Of a DNA stretch of 64,000 nucleotides, positions 21,050 through 33,500 are shown one piece after another. The position numbers and the translations under genes were made by a program. Source of the stretch: Isochrysis galbana (Eukaryota > Haptophyta > Isochrysidales > Isochrysidaceae); the NCBI GenBank assembly GCA_018136815.1, contig CM030934.1:5897087-5961086 (forward strand), given 5' to 3'. How positions within the stretch are numbered: position 1 is the stretch's first letter; each line of letters starts with the position of its first letter. The notes below the pieces were generated by a model that was given only the letters and a program-made list of their open reading frames with translations, made no database searches and was not told the DNA's origin.

Positions 21050-21800
21050 TGAAAATAGTTTTTAAAACTTAGAGTATCTAACAGCTAATAGTTTTAGAAA
21101 TGACATAAAGTTACTAGGATTAATATTAAAATATAATATATAAGTACAATATGGTAATTAAATTAGTAATTAAATTAAAGATTATTGAAGACGTAATATA
21201 AAAATAGTAAAATTAAAAAATCTAACCAAAAATTCAAGTTAATAAAATATCGGTCATTTTGATCTCGTCAAGTAAAATATTAATATTAAGAATATTTAAA
21301 ATAAATAAAAACCACAAAAAACCAAATAAAATTTACTATTATGTGTTTACTCAAACGTCAAACGATGCTATGACTAAAAGTCTTCATTTTAAACTAAGGT
21401 TTAATAAGATAATTACTATCAAGTTATAATTTTTAATTCAACATTTTTAAGGATCTCAAATTTATTGTCACTAAATAATAATTTTATTACTATTACTTCA
21501 CTAATCACTAAACTTTAATTTGAATATTTCATTGAAACGTGTATTTTCTCAAAAAATATTATAATAAAATATAATTAATTAATTAAAATTATCCATACGC
21601 TAATTCCGTTAGCTCATTCCATTCGAATAATTCATTGAAAAGTATATTTTCGTAAAAATACTATAATAAATTATATTTAATTAGCTCATTCCATTTTTGA
21701 TTTTTTATTATCCGAATAATTAATTGAAAAGTATATTTTCATAAAAATATTATATTTAATTGATTAAAATGATTTCTACGATCATTCCTTTTTTATTTTA
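21050..21800. other. AT-rich non-coding island
   Basis: About 750 bp made mostly of A and T with no ORF over 60 codons. It contains a partly repeated phrase (AATAATTCATTGAAAAGTAT, TTTCGTAAAAATACTATAATAAA at about 21630-21670; AATAATTAATTGAAAAGTAT, TTTTCATAAAAATATTAT at 21714-21752). Composition is unlike any neighbour. Confidence 0.85.
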
Positions 21801-21840
21801 ACAGCCTCTCTTCTCTCTGCCCCCCCCCCTCTCTCTCTCT

Positions 21841-22043
<203 letters not shown>

Positions 22044-22356
22044 GCGCCTGGGGGCTCGAGGACGGCCCCCCGATAGCTACTGGGGGCCGTCGTTTCCCCC
22101 CGATAGCAAACGGGGGCAATCTTTCGCCCCCGATAGCAAACGGGGGCCCGCCTTAAAACGCGATAGCTCCCCGGGGCATAAAAAATCCCCCGATAGCTCT
22201 CGGGGGATTTTCTCGGTCCCCCGGTAGCTCTCGGGGGGGCTGTTGGCGATCGGGAAAAAAATTCCCCCCGATAGCTATCGGGGGCCCCCGATAGCTATCG
22301 GGGGGCGTTGGCTCCTGGGGAGTAACACATATATGACAGAACAACTTGGATCAAGG

Positions 22357-23262
22357 TCAACGCCTTCTAGCTTGTTCAGGTGTGCTACGATCGCGCCGAA
22401 GGCTTCCTCGTCTTTGATTTAGTATCCCCGCTCGTAGGGCGTGAATGTGATGGTGATTTCCAGGGAGTTGTCGAGTTGTCGAATTCTTCGTCCCCTTCGG
22501 GTTCCAGGTCTTCGTCGGTGAGAGCCACCTGTGTGGCGAGGATGGGGGGCGGGAAGGCTGAGTCTTCTCCTTGGTTTTGGTTTGTCGTGCATGGGTTTGC
22601 CGTGTTCCCCGCATGTCGGCGGTTGTTTGCGTCCTCATGGCGAAGCATGAGGAGAAAGTGTACCATGTGCTGTTTTGCGCATGGCTGTGGCTTTTGCTTG
22701 CGTGGGGCGTGGGGTTGTGGTCGGGTCCGCCGTACGCGCGTTCGCGGGGTGGCCTTTGCCGCGCCCCTTCGTCCTGTCGTGGGGTGCCCCCCTTGCTATC
22801 CGGCTGCTGCCGTTCTCGGCCTCTCTTTTGAGATCCTAGCATTCTGCAATGCACTTTGCAATGCGTCTTTGTGACCAGCCCACTGGGGGGCTGTGTCGTT
22901 GATGGTGCCGGGCCAGCCTCTCGCGCCTGGGCGCGAGGGCGGTACCGCGGCTGTGTAGGGTCCGGGCCCGGAAGCCTTCCCTGATGGATGAGCTGCCCTC
23001 CTTTGTGGTGTGGTGTGTGTGGCTGTGGTGTGTGGTGTGTGGCCTGTGATGCAACATGGCTGTCAGCATGCAGCTGGATCATGTAGGCGTTCGCTTCGCA
23101 GTTCGCAGTGATGTCGGGGCGTGGTGTGGTGGGCCTTCTGCCCACCTGGCTGGGAGGGTCGTCTGGGCGCGGTCGCTTCGGCGACATTGGGGTGTCCATG
23201 AAGGCTTCGTCCATCGCGGCGAGGGCCGCGGCAGCGAGGGAGGGAGGCAGCGCGCGCTCCAT
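22357..23262 (-). pseudogene. possible retroelement ORF1/gag remnant
   Basis: An ATG ORF of 301 codons (minus strand) starting MERALPPSLAAAALAAMDEA, rich in Pro, Arg, His and Thr. Coding character moves between frames: a second frame (22385-22666) gives an acidic stretch LTDEDLEPEGDEEFDNS, and a third gives DEEAFGAIVAHLNKLEGVDL right up to the edge of the TIR element at 22331. This pattern suggests a decayed ORF1 with frameshifts that the TIR element interrupts. No domain recognised; a spurious ORF is the alternative. Confidence 0.3.
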
Positions 23263-23654
23263 GACCCTATCAGTTTACTGATAGTTCAGAAGATGCAAAA
23301 ACAACCACGCCACCCGCTCAACCGTCGAGGGCTAGGCTACCGCGACGACGACAGCCCACAGCCCTACCGTTCATACTCAGGCCGAACTCGCCGCGTGCGT
23401 AGCACCGTCGTCTGAGCCGCCGACGACGCTCGGTGTGGACACCTGCGTCTATGGTCTATGGCCTCCAAGAACCAGCTAGGCGGGACGGTTGTGGATAGCC
23501 AATATCTAGGGGTGCCGTATATTATATACTACCCATAGAGAGGTTGTGAATCCCCTCCCTCCACCCACCGCTCCCTGCGAGGTCCTTCTCTGCTTTACGG
23601 AGACCGTTTCACAGAGTTCCTCGTCTGGCGGCGGCTCGGAGGGTGGGGCGGCAC

Positions 23655-24425
23655 ATGCCTTCCTACAACGGCAAGTCACTCGCGGAGGCATGTGCACAGT
23701 CGGCCCGAGCATACTCGCACATTTTCAACTCGTCGCAGGAGCAGCGACCCGACCTCGTCAAAGTGGATGACATGTTCGGCCGGCCGGTCGGTCCACAGAC
23801 ATACAACGTCCCGCGGCCACAGTGGCTGAAGTACGACAGGGATGGGACACTCCGGAAGAGCCCAGCTTTCTTGGACGGGCAGCTCAAGATGAAGCCGCAC
23901 TCAAGTTCGCTCACCGCAAAGCTAGATTACATTGACCCTCATGTGTTCAAGGCAGTGCAGAAAAACCCTCCTGGTTCGAACAGCTATCAATGGTCGAGCA
24001 CTTCACGTGATGCGCTGCCACACGACCGAAAGCCACTGGACAAATTCTATGATCCCAACTACGGGAAGACGGCGAGTCTAGAGCGACAGCTGGAAACAAC
24101 GTCACGAACGTACGCTGCGAGTTTTAAATCTCAGGACAAGCGTTTCAACCAGTTTGTGGTGGACTCGAACATCGCTGTAGGGCCCGGCAAGTATGATGTG
24201 AAGCACAACTGCCTCGAGGTCAAGAACCCGACGCAAAAGACACCAACCTTTCAGTCTCGCCCATGGTATAAGGTGAAGCCGCTTCGTAGAGAGCAGCTGC
24301 AGCAGGCCCCTGACTCTATCCCTAGCTCGACATTTGCGCGCGAATCCAAAGTCTGGACTCAATCAGGGTTTGCCTTCTCAACAAGAGCTCGTTTCCCACG
24401 GGTACGGCCCACATGGAGTGCTTGA
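23655..24425 (+). CDS. SHIPPO / sperm-tail PG-rich repeat-like flagellar protein
   Basis: A single-exon, 256-residue protein. I start at ATG 23655 (MPSYNGKSLAEACAQ); the upstream 12 bases open only with GTG. The segment VGPGKYDVKH (about 175-184), followed by KTPTFQSRPWYK, is the sperm-tail PG-rich repeat (GPGxY then a hydrophobic turn); VGPQTYNVPRP near residue 46 is a second, degenerate copy. Proteins of this family bind axonemal microtubules and outer dense fibre-like structures, so an axonemal or basal-body location is inferred. It is basic and rich in Pro, Ser and Lys, with no TM or signal. Spacing of only two repeats is short for the family. Confidence 0.65.
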   Translation: MPSYNGKSLAEACAQSARAYSHIFNSSQEQRPDLVKVDDMFGRPVGPQTYNVPRPQWLKYDRDGTLRKSPAFLDGQLKMKPHSSSLTAKLDYIDPHVFKAVQKNPPGSNSYQWSSTSRDALPHDRKPLDKFYDPNYGKTASLERQLETTSRTYAASFKSQDKRFNQFVVDSNIAVGPGKYDVKHNCLEVKNPTQKTPTFQSRPWYKVKPLRREQLQQAPDSIPSSTFARESKVWTQSGFAFSTRARFPRVRPTWSA

Positions 24426-25802
24426 GATGAGCGCCGAGCCGTGCTGTAAAATGCTGTGGGAGTAGTTATGAAATATACCATGAGAGTAGTCGTGAAATGT
24501 CGACCATGTCACTTGTTTGGAGTGAGCCATCACATCAGGAGTCCTGAGGGCACGAAGGTGAGGATGGAGGATCCCATTTGCCATTTGGCCATAATTGGGA
24601 TAATTTTTGCGTTGCCCCACCCCCAATCCTCAAATCGCAAATCCCCATTTCAATGTGCTTTTCCAGAACTAACTTTATAGTTGATTGCCATGGAGCGCGC
24701 CGACGCGCCTCTCCTTCGCCTTCGGCCCCCCCCGCCGAAGGCGACTCCCCAACCCCGATGGAGCAGTCGCTGGTAGAGTTGAGGGAGCCTGGGTTAAAAA
24801 AAATCGCTGCATCATGGGGTCAGAAATTATTTTCGCGGGACAGGGGGAATTTTCCCCTACCTCTCCCCCCGCGCAATCCGAAGTGGGAGCGGAGCGATGG
24901 CGACCGACCCGCTGGGACAGGCCGACCTTCGCCGCGCTCCAGCGAGTGCGTCGGAGGTCAGCGCCACGCCACACACAACAGCCATGCTGCCCCCGCCCCG
25001 CCGATGGGGGGCAGCAGACTGCAGAACCCATCAGACAAGAAGCTAACATGAGAAGCCACCCCTCCACCTCCATGTCGGAGCGAAGCTCATATTTCCTCTT
25101 TTTGGGAACGAGTCGCGAAGGCGCACCGGCGGCTAGCGCGGCGCACGGTTCATCCGGGGAGGCCGGTACGGGCTCATCGGGAGAACGGGGAAGGCCAATG
25201 ACGGGCATGTGGAATGAACGGGAAAGGGGCACGGAGCGCAGAGCGGAGGGCGGAGGGGGACGGAGAGGGGGACGGAGAGCGCGAGAAAGGGCGCGACGAG
25301 CAGATGCCGCTTGTTTGTTGTTTGCTGTTTGGGACTCGTAGGGATTCGTAGACTCGAAGCAGGATCATTCGGTAGAGGTGGTAAACGTTAAGACCGAACA
25401 CTTTTCAGGGCGTTTGAACAAGAACAATGAACAACAATAGAGCTCGGGGCTGAACAAGAACAATAATAGGGAATCTGAACAAGAACACTTGATGTCGCAT
25501 CCAGGGTATTTTATATACTCTAGGCGGATGCGGTGCTTCCATCAATGTGTAGTGTGTGAGAAAAATTGAGTGAGTTTTGTTTTTGTCAATGAGTTGTCTC
25601 CAAGCTCCGCACGCATTGCACGCCGAATTTGTTCGTTTGTCCTTACTTGTTTCATTGATTTGTTTGTGCGATGTTGCGTTAGTTTTCGGAGTTTTCTTGT
25701 TGGTGAGTGAGTGATGTGGGGTGGTGTCTCGTGGGCCGTCGTCGCGATGTAGCGCGCCCTTTCCCCCCCCTCTCTCAAGACTTCTCTACACTCCATGCCC
25801 TA
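24426..25802. repeat. repeat-rich intergenic DNA
   Basis: At 24667-24760 a palindromic start AACTAACTTTATAGTTG is followed by CCATGGAGCGCGCCG; its reverse complement recurs at 38985-39078. At 25490-25620 lies the inverted copy of the 478-620 repeat. An open frame at 24685-25341 (218 codons, low complexity at its end) has no recognisable motif and sits on the repeat, so I do not call a gene. Confidence 0.5.
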
Positions 25803-26572
25803 CAACTAAGTTTATACTTAGTTCGCCCATGGGGGGGCACGAGCCCCCCCGCTCTCTCCACTCCTCCCCTGCCATGGGGGAGGAACCACCCATGCTCCTG
25901 GCACGCCTGATGGCTTGCCAGGAGCCCACTGCCCTGCTGACCCACTACCCACTCTCTCAGTGGCAGGCTCGCCTGCCTCGCGCGTCTTGGCCTGTCGTGG
26001 CCAGCCCATCGCTCCAAGCCCCCCTCCCCCCCTGTTCGACAGGCAGACCGGTGCAGAGTGGGGGCCCCTGAGGCCCAGGAGCGCCAGCGAGGGAGAGGCA
26101 GGGGAGACCAGGTCCCAGCCCCAGCCTCCTTGGCCCCCCGAGCTGGCCTCCAGGAGCCTCCAGGGGTCGCCAGAGGCAGCTGCAGGCCTGTCGCAGGCGC
26201 GCCATCGCGCGTGCCTGCAGGAGAGGGGAGAGAGCGCGCGGTGAAGGGGGTGGGCGGAGCGAGGGTTCCGCCCACCGGAAAATATGTAAGTCCCGCACCT
26301 GTTTACAGGAGAAGTCGGAAGTCGGGACTGAGGACGCCGCCAGCCCGGTAGGCATAGGAGGAAGAGGGGAACGGATCACCGGGGGGGGGCGCGGGCCACC
26401 GACCATATCTAAACCCTTTTCCCCTATCCCCCTAGTAGTGCACGGGGGGAGTCGCCTGATGGCGGGGGGGAAAGGGCCGGGAGAGAGGGGGTGTAGAAAG
26501 TTTTGCTGCGTGAGTAGAAAGTAGAGGGTCCACGGCCGCGTGTGCGGTGAGACTATTAAGAAGTTAGTTAGT
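25803..26572 (+). mobile_element. SINE-like element, complete copy with 16-bp target duplication
   Basis: 770 bp flanked by a perfect 16-bp direct repeat TACACTCCATGCCCTA at 25787-25802 and 26573-26588. The left end has the palindrome AACTAAGTTTATACTTAGTT followed by CGCCCATGGGGGGG. The right end is GCCGCGTGTGCGGTGAGAC, then TATTAAGAAGTTAGTTAGT. A long target duplication and a short repetitive tail are typical of target-primed retrotransposition. No coding capacity. The right end resembles the 3' end of the LINE remnant at 51.0 kb, the expected parasite-partner relation of SINEs and LINEs. Confidence 0.85.
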
Positions 26573-26588
26573 TACACTCCATGCCCTA

Positions 26589-27500
26589 GCCCCGCTGAGA
26601 CTTGCCCCACGATCAAGCGCGAGCTTGATACGACAGTTCAAAGACATCCCTCGCTCACCCGCACGCCCTCGCCACACATCTTGCCAGCCATCACACTCAC
26701 AACGCACAAGCCCGCGCATGCGCATGGTGCACTTGCCCGTCTCACTCATCAACCCGCCCTGACCCATGGGATGAGCATGGGCTCCTAGAGGGCCCGCCAG
26801 GCAGCTCAGGGGGTAGTGGAGGCTGGGGCTCACTTCGCCCCTGGCCTCTTCCTGCCTCTCCAGCGCGCGCCTCGCTAGCCTTGGGTGCCCGCCACACTCC
26901 CCTGTCTGCCTGGTGACCAGGAGGGGGGGGGAAGGTCAGTGCGAGTGCGCGAGTGCAGGCCCATGCGGGCCCATGGAAGGAGTGCGAGTCCTGACCCGCG
27001 CCCACTGGGGGTCTGGGTCAGGATGTTGGATGCTCAGCCCATGCCAGGAGGCAGGGCATGAGAGTGACCGACGGGCCCTCCCGGAGGGGAGTTAGTGCCC
27101 GGTGAAGGGGGCGCAGAGAGAGCGCCCCCATTGACCCCAACTTGTAAAAGTAGGTTGAACTAGCCGTGCACGTATGCCATGGGTCTGGATGCCGCCATCT
27201 CCGGCGAAGAATCGTTGCTGGCCTATGTCTTTGACTCTTGAGCACGTTTCAGCCTCAAAGGTAAGAAGGTAAGCTTGTACCTCTTCTGGGAAACAGCAAT
27301 GATTGGGGACAAGGGTTTCGCCTTTGGCGATGGGGAACGTTAAGAGTTTTTCTTGTTGTGCGGGTATAACCAGCCTTCATTGGCAACGGAGCCGGTCCGG
27401 TGTATGTGGCAAGGGATACTAGCCAACAAGACAATTTCTAACGGAAGCAGCCATTTGTGGCTGTTGCGCCAGTTAAGAGATCGGCGAGTCCAATGCGGCC
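26589..27500. repeat. degenerate element remnants between repeat and VWA gene
   Basis: 26740-27120 contains reverse-orientation phrases like those of the SINE-like elements (CAGCTCAGGGGG, GCTGGGGC, CTGCCTCTCC). 27385-27445 (GTATGTGGCAAGGGATACTA, then GCCAACAAGAC) recurs in similar form at 51395-51430. No gene supported. Confidence 0.45.
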
Positions 27501-27519
27501 TCTCGATCATCCTTTTCCC

Positions 27520-30500
27520 CGCGGCCATGACCCGACCGCGCGCGACCTGCGGCGAGAGAGGCTGCGCGGGAAGGTGTTGCCGCGCGGGGGGGACTCGCGG
27601 ATACTGAAGAAAGCACCACGAGGCAATGAAAAGCGCGTGGGGAGAGGCCGAAGGAGGCGAGGGAAGGCGGACCACGCTTACCCCACCCATATTAAATCAA
27701 TGACGGTGCTGGACATTATCTATCTCCAGTAGAGAAGAAGAGACAAAGAAGGGTGGAGAGGAAAAGAGGAGAGAGAGGAGAGAGAGAGGACCTGTCCTGC
27801 GCGCCCCTGGGGGGGGGGGGGGGGGGGAGAGATAGACAGAGGTACAAGAAGTCGAGAGGTAGGGCAGGAAGAAGGGAACCCCCTGCACGCACTCGCAGAG
27901 GATGGCCCCGCTCTCTCTCCTCCTCCTCGCTTCTCTACTCTCCGCGGCGTTGGCCGACCTTTGCGCAAACGACTGCCCCACGAGACCATCGTGGGCATCC
28001 GATGGCATTTGCGACGACGGTGGCCTGGGCTCAGAGTACTCTGGCTGCCCTATTGGCACCGACTGCGCCGACTGCGGCGTGAGACGAGCGCCGCCACCAC
28101 CGCCACCCTCGCCGCCGCGCATGCCAGCTTGCAACGCCGTGCTTGATCTCGTGCTCGTCCTCGACGAGAGTGGTTCGATGGGCTCATCGGTGGCCGACAT
28201 GAAAGACTTCGCCAGGAAACTCGTCTTCGCATTCAATCTTGGCGAGAGCTTGACCAAGCTCTCTATTATCACATTTGCTGGTGCTGCCTCGCTTCGCCTC
28301 GGCCTCAGCACCAGCCAGACTCGTGCGTTTGAGGTGATTGACACCTACTCGCCAACAGGCGGGACCAACATTGCGGCCGCAATCACTCTCGCCAGAGACA
28401 CCCTCAACACAATGGGCCGCCAAGCAGACGGCGTTGCCGGCGTCGTCTTCCTTATGACTGACGGCGTGACCTCTTGGTCTTATGGCACGGACAAGAATGC
28501 CATTGCTGCCGCGTCAACCCTCAAAATGGCAGGCTACACCCTCTTTGCCGTTGGGATCGGGGCTGCGAGCGAGCAGACACTTGACGCGATGGCATCTTCT
28601 CCAGCGAGCCAATACGCCTTCTTGGGGACCAGCGTATCCGACGTTACGGCGGCCTTCTCCGACTTGTGCACCACTATTGCGAGCCCTCACATCCCGCCCT
28701 CGCCACCTCCGCCCCGAAGCCCCCCATTTTCGCCCATATTCTCCCCCCAAGCCCCTCCTCCGCCGGCCAACCCGACACGGGTATGCGACGAGAGCTGCCA
28801 GTTTTCGTCAGACGGATATTGCGACGATGGCGGCGCAGGATCTCAGTACGCTGCGTGCATTCTCTACGGGTCGGACTGCGTGGATTGCGGCGTGCGTGTC
28901 CTTTACCCGTCTCCTCCGCCTCCCGTGTCGCCCCCGAGGCCGCCGCCTTCCCCGCCGCCTCCGAGCACACCGCCGCCGCCAAGCCCGCCGCCCCCCTCAA
29001 TCCCGCCATCGCCACCTCCATCCCCACCTCCACCCAGCCCGTCTTCCCCGCCGAGCCCGTCGCCGCCCCCGCCAACCTCGCCCCCACCACCATCTAGTCC
29101 GCCGCCGTTGCCACCGCCTTCACTCCCCCCTCCGTCGCCCCCTCCCCCGGCCCCTCCTCCACCATCGCCCCCTCCGTCCACTCCTCCACCATCTCCACCA
29201 CCGCCGCCGCCGCCGTCACTGCCGCCCCCTTCTGAGCCACCCCCATCGCTTCCGCCATCGACGCCGCCGCCCACCCCACCGCCGCCATCGACGCCGCCTC
29301 CATCCCCACCGCCGCCGTCGATGCCGCCGCCCTCCCCGCCGCCGCCCTCCCCGCCGCCGCCACTCCCGCCGCCGCCGCCTTCCCCACCTCCTCCGTCGCC
29401 CCCGCCCTCTCCACCCCCACCCACTCCCCCGCCTTCTCCACCTCCGCCATCTTTCCCTCCGGCCGTGCCGTTGGAATCACCAAAAGCGCCGCCGCCCCCA
29501 CCATCTAGTCCGCCTCCACTGCCTCCGCCTCCATCGGCACCACCTCCACCCCCACCTTCGCCACCGCCACCTTCTAGCCCTCCACCGCCTCCGCCCTCCC
29601 CACCACCACCGTTGCCTCCACCTCCATTTATACCGCCACCGAGTCCGCCGCCTCCATCACCTCCACCCGCGCCACCCCCGCCGAGCCCTCCGCCCCCGTC
29701 GCCTCCCCCGCCGAGCACCCCGCCTCCATCACCTCCTCCGCCGAACACCCCGCCGCCGTCTCCACCGCCACCTTCACCGCCTCCATCGCAGCCTCCTCCG
29801 TCCCCACCCCCGCCATCCCCACCCCCGCCCTCTTCCCCTGCTCCGTCACCCCCGCCCCCATTTCAGCCGCCACCCACACCACCTCCTCCTGTCGACCCAC
29901 CATCCGTGCCATCCCCATCGCCGCCCCCCTCAGCTCCGTCATCCCCGAATCCTCCGCCGCCAACCTCGCCGCCCCCGCCAAAGCCCCCGTCCGCTCCTCC
30001 GCCGCCCACTCCCCCCCCGAGCTCGCCGCCAACGGTGCCGTCCCCATCCCCACCACCACCTTTCCCGCCTCATCTACCGCCGTTCACACCACCTCCTGGG
30101 CGCCCCCCAATGCCCCCCGCGCCCCCACCAGGACCCAGCTCGCCACCCTTCCTGCCGCTACCGCCCAGGCAGCCTCCCTCGCCACCACCTTCACGGCCTC
30201 CCCACCGTCCACCCTCACCTACGCCTTCGTCGCCTTCACCAGCTCTTCCACCGCCAAAGCCGCCCCCTTCGCCGCCGCCGCCACAGCCGCCTCTCCCGCC
30301 ATCTCCACCGCCGCCACCTTTCCCACCCTTGCCGCCCATGCCCCCGGGTCCACCGCCGTCTCCGCCACCATCTCCGCCATCCCCATCGCCTTCTCCGACG
30401 CCCCCCCCTTCTCCTCCACCTGTTCCGCCTCAGCCGCCGAGCGTGCCCGAGGTGGCACACGGGCTGCTCAAGCTGATCCCACCGCGCGCACCGCCCTCAC

Positions 30501-33500
30501 TGCCATCCTCGCCTCCCGCTACTCCCGGTGGAAATTTGTCACCGCCACCCTCGCCGCCAATTCCGCCCCCGTCGCCCCCCTCCCACCCACCACCGCCTGC
30601 GGATCCTCCAGCTCCCCCAAGACCTCCGTCGCCTCCTTCGGTGCCGCCGCCTCCTGCTCAGCCCCCGCTCCCATACTACCTCGTGTCCGAGATCCCGTCA
30701 GTCATCGATGCCATCCCCTACATGATGCCGAGTGACGGGCTGAACGACGTCCTAGCTGGTGTGTCAGAGTGCACCAGCCGAGAGGAGTGCCGCCTGCAAT
30801 TCCTTGGGGATGCTCTTGGCTCAGGCTCGCTCTCCCTGGGGGACCTAAACGACGTGACGGAGGCCCTTGGTGAACCCGCCACGGTGGAATTCAGCGTCGA
30901 CAGCAACTGCACCACCACCAGCGCACTTATTCTCAACTTCTCGGAGCCAGTCATAGGCGTTGATGGGCTTCCATTTAGTGTGGCCGATCTGAGCGTTGCC
31001 ATCGATGGAGCAGACGCGGCTGACGCTGTTGTTAGCCCTCTTGCCGCCCCAGGCGCCTATGCGCTCGACTTTGGCCAGGTGTTCGCAGGGAACGAGGAGA
31101 TAACGGTTCAGATCCCGGCCAATCAATTGGTGGGGGCGCGGTACGGAGTGGTGCCGGCTCACTCTGGGACTCTACGCCTCTCGGATTGCGTCGCTCCCGT
31201 CATGGACGCCGTCGTCGCGGGAAGCGATGCGATGCCACTTGAGTCCGCACCCACTGGGGCGGATGGCTACACGGTCCCTGCAAACACCATCGTCCTGACT
31301 TTTTCTGAGCCAGTTCTGGGCGCCACTGCCGACGGCGTCGTCGGAGCCGACTTCCTAGTTGAGGTTTCGGACCCGTCGGTGAACACTACCTTCACTGTCG
31401 TCAGCTCAGAAACGATCGCCCTCGCCTACGGCGGGAAAGTGCGCCGGCTTCAGAGCTCCTTGGCCACGAGTCGTGTGGCGTTGGGCTTAAACTTCAATGG
31501 TTCGGAACCGGTCGGAGGGGAGCTGGTCCGCATCACTCCTCTCACCGTGCGCGACGAGGCGGGAAACCGCATTTTCCCCGCTTCTTATGCCGTACTCGGG
31601 TCGCTGTCATCGACGGCGCCGGAAACTCCTAGCGCGTCGGCTGGCATCACTACTTCTGCAGGCAACATAGGCAACATCTTCCAGTGCACAACCCTCGAGG
31701 CCGGGTTACTCATCATCGTCTCCTTCATGTTCGCCCATGCTATGCTGTATGGCGCCGGTGTGCTCCTCCCGTACGTGGCACGCGCCGAGCACGTTGCTAA
31801 ATACGGCCGGGTGCCATCAAAGCAACGCTTCGCGCCGCGCTGGGGTCCCGCCATTTGGGCGGTCGCTCTCATCCTCTGCGTCGCGCTCGTCCCACTGGTC
31901 GCCCTTGGACACGTCGCTGCCATGTCGTACACAGCCGCATTCTTCCCGCTGTGGCTAGTGCTGCTCGCAATTGCCATCAAGGAAGTGCGGAAGACTCGCA
32001 AGGAGCAAATCTCCGTGCGTGCCAAACCCCAGGCCGCGTTGCCGGCAATCCTTCCGTTGCTACACTTGGCATTTGGGATTATGGTCTGCTTGATCGTCGA
32101 CTACCCCCACAACTTCTCGAATGCTGGGGTCCGCATCGCAGCAATGATTGTGTTCGCTCTAGGCATCGTTGTCGTGTCCGTTCGCCTGGTTCTCCATCAC
32201 CAGCCTGACTCGGCGTCCCACACCAAGAAACTCGACCACTTCTATCGCCGGGCTTTAGCTCGTCATGCCGTAGGCCTCTTCCTCCTAATCACCGTGGTTA
32301 CAATCACTGCGATCCGCCTGGATTGGACTGAGTCCTGCCAAGACTCGTGGGCATGGGTACTCCTGCCTCTGCTCTGCTCCCTTGGCCTCCTCCTCCTCCA
32401 ACAGCTCTTGCGTCGGCTTTTGCCACGCTGTTTCACTGCATCGAGTGCACAGGCGCCGACGCCTCAGGTGGCACTTCATCAGGAGCTGCCGGCGGAGCTA
32501 GCGCCGAAGAGCGGGGACGCCCAGCTGATGTTGCAAAAGGTGATGGATCGCGCCCTCGCTGAGGGGCGCTCACTGACTGAGGTTGCTGACGAGATGCTGA
32601 ATCAATCGCAAGTACTGGCGCTCGAAATGCCCTCTGCCATCATGACCGCGATAGGCAAGGAGTTCCAGGAGAGGAACGGCCGACGGCCCGTCGACGAGGC
32701 GGAGGCGCTCGCCTTCTTGAAAGATGTGGTGCAGCAGGCGCAGCAGGCGCGCGTCGAGCAGCAGGAGCTTCTGCGCATCACGGTTCCCGAGGATGTCGTT
32801 GACAAGGCGCATGTTGTACTCATGGAGTCGGGCGTCTCGCTTACTGCAGAAGAGACAAACGACGTCATGGCGCTACGAGCCCTCTCCGACAAGCTTGCGC
32901 TCGACATCGCTGGCTTCGATGGTGATGATTTCGAGTCTCGCCTCGCAGCTGACAAGGAGGCGGCACGTGAGGCCTTGGAGCTCAAACATTCGGTGGATGC
33001 TTACCTTGACGCGAAGAAGCGCGTCGAGGAGCTCGAGGTAGCCGCAACCCTCCCTGAAGGTGTCGCCTCTGCCATCGAGGCCGCCTTTGGCGATCCCGAA
33101 ACCGTCGACTGCGAGGAGGTCTTTCGCAATGCCGCAGACGTGCCGGCTGTTGTCGTCACGGCTGCCGAGATCGAGTTCGAGAAGGCGCAGGGGCGCGATC
33201 CCGCCGACGCCGCCGAGGCCATCTCCTTCATCAAGTCAGTGGTCCACGACGTGCAACAGGCTCGGGTCGAGCAACGGAAGATAGAGGTGCCTGAGGTGCC
33301 CAATGAGATCTTGGAGAAAGCTCATGAGGTGCTCATAGAGCGGGCCGGGGACATGAGCGTGCACGGCACCGATGACGCTGATGCGCTCAAGGCTCTGTCG
33401 GATAAGTTGGCCTTTGACCTCACCAAGTTCGAAACCCGCGTCGCGGACTCTGAGGCCGCGCAGGAGAGCTTCGTTCTCAAACGCTCAGTCGATGCGTACC

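Noticed and set aside
22357-23262. Calling the 301-codon ORF a host gene
   Set aside because: Coding character shifts between frames and no domain is visible; listed only as a possible retroelement remnant.
24685-25341. 218-codon ORF
   Set aside because: It lies on dispersed repeat sequence, has low-complexity Arg/Gly/Glu at the end and no motif.
28903-29748. Glycine-rich antisense ORFs over the polyproline tract
   Set aside because: These are the complement of CCN repeats (GGN), a shadow of the real gene.
28482-30476. 664-codon plus-strand ORF overlapping the VWA gene, mirrored at 41567-43561
   Set aside because: It is the +1 frame of the CCN-rich proline tract; repeats lacking T/A-rich codons stay open in several frames. 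The product is His/Arg/Pro low complexity and conserved only because the DNA is duplicated.
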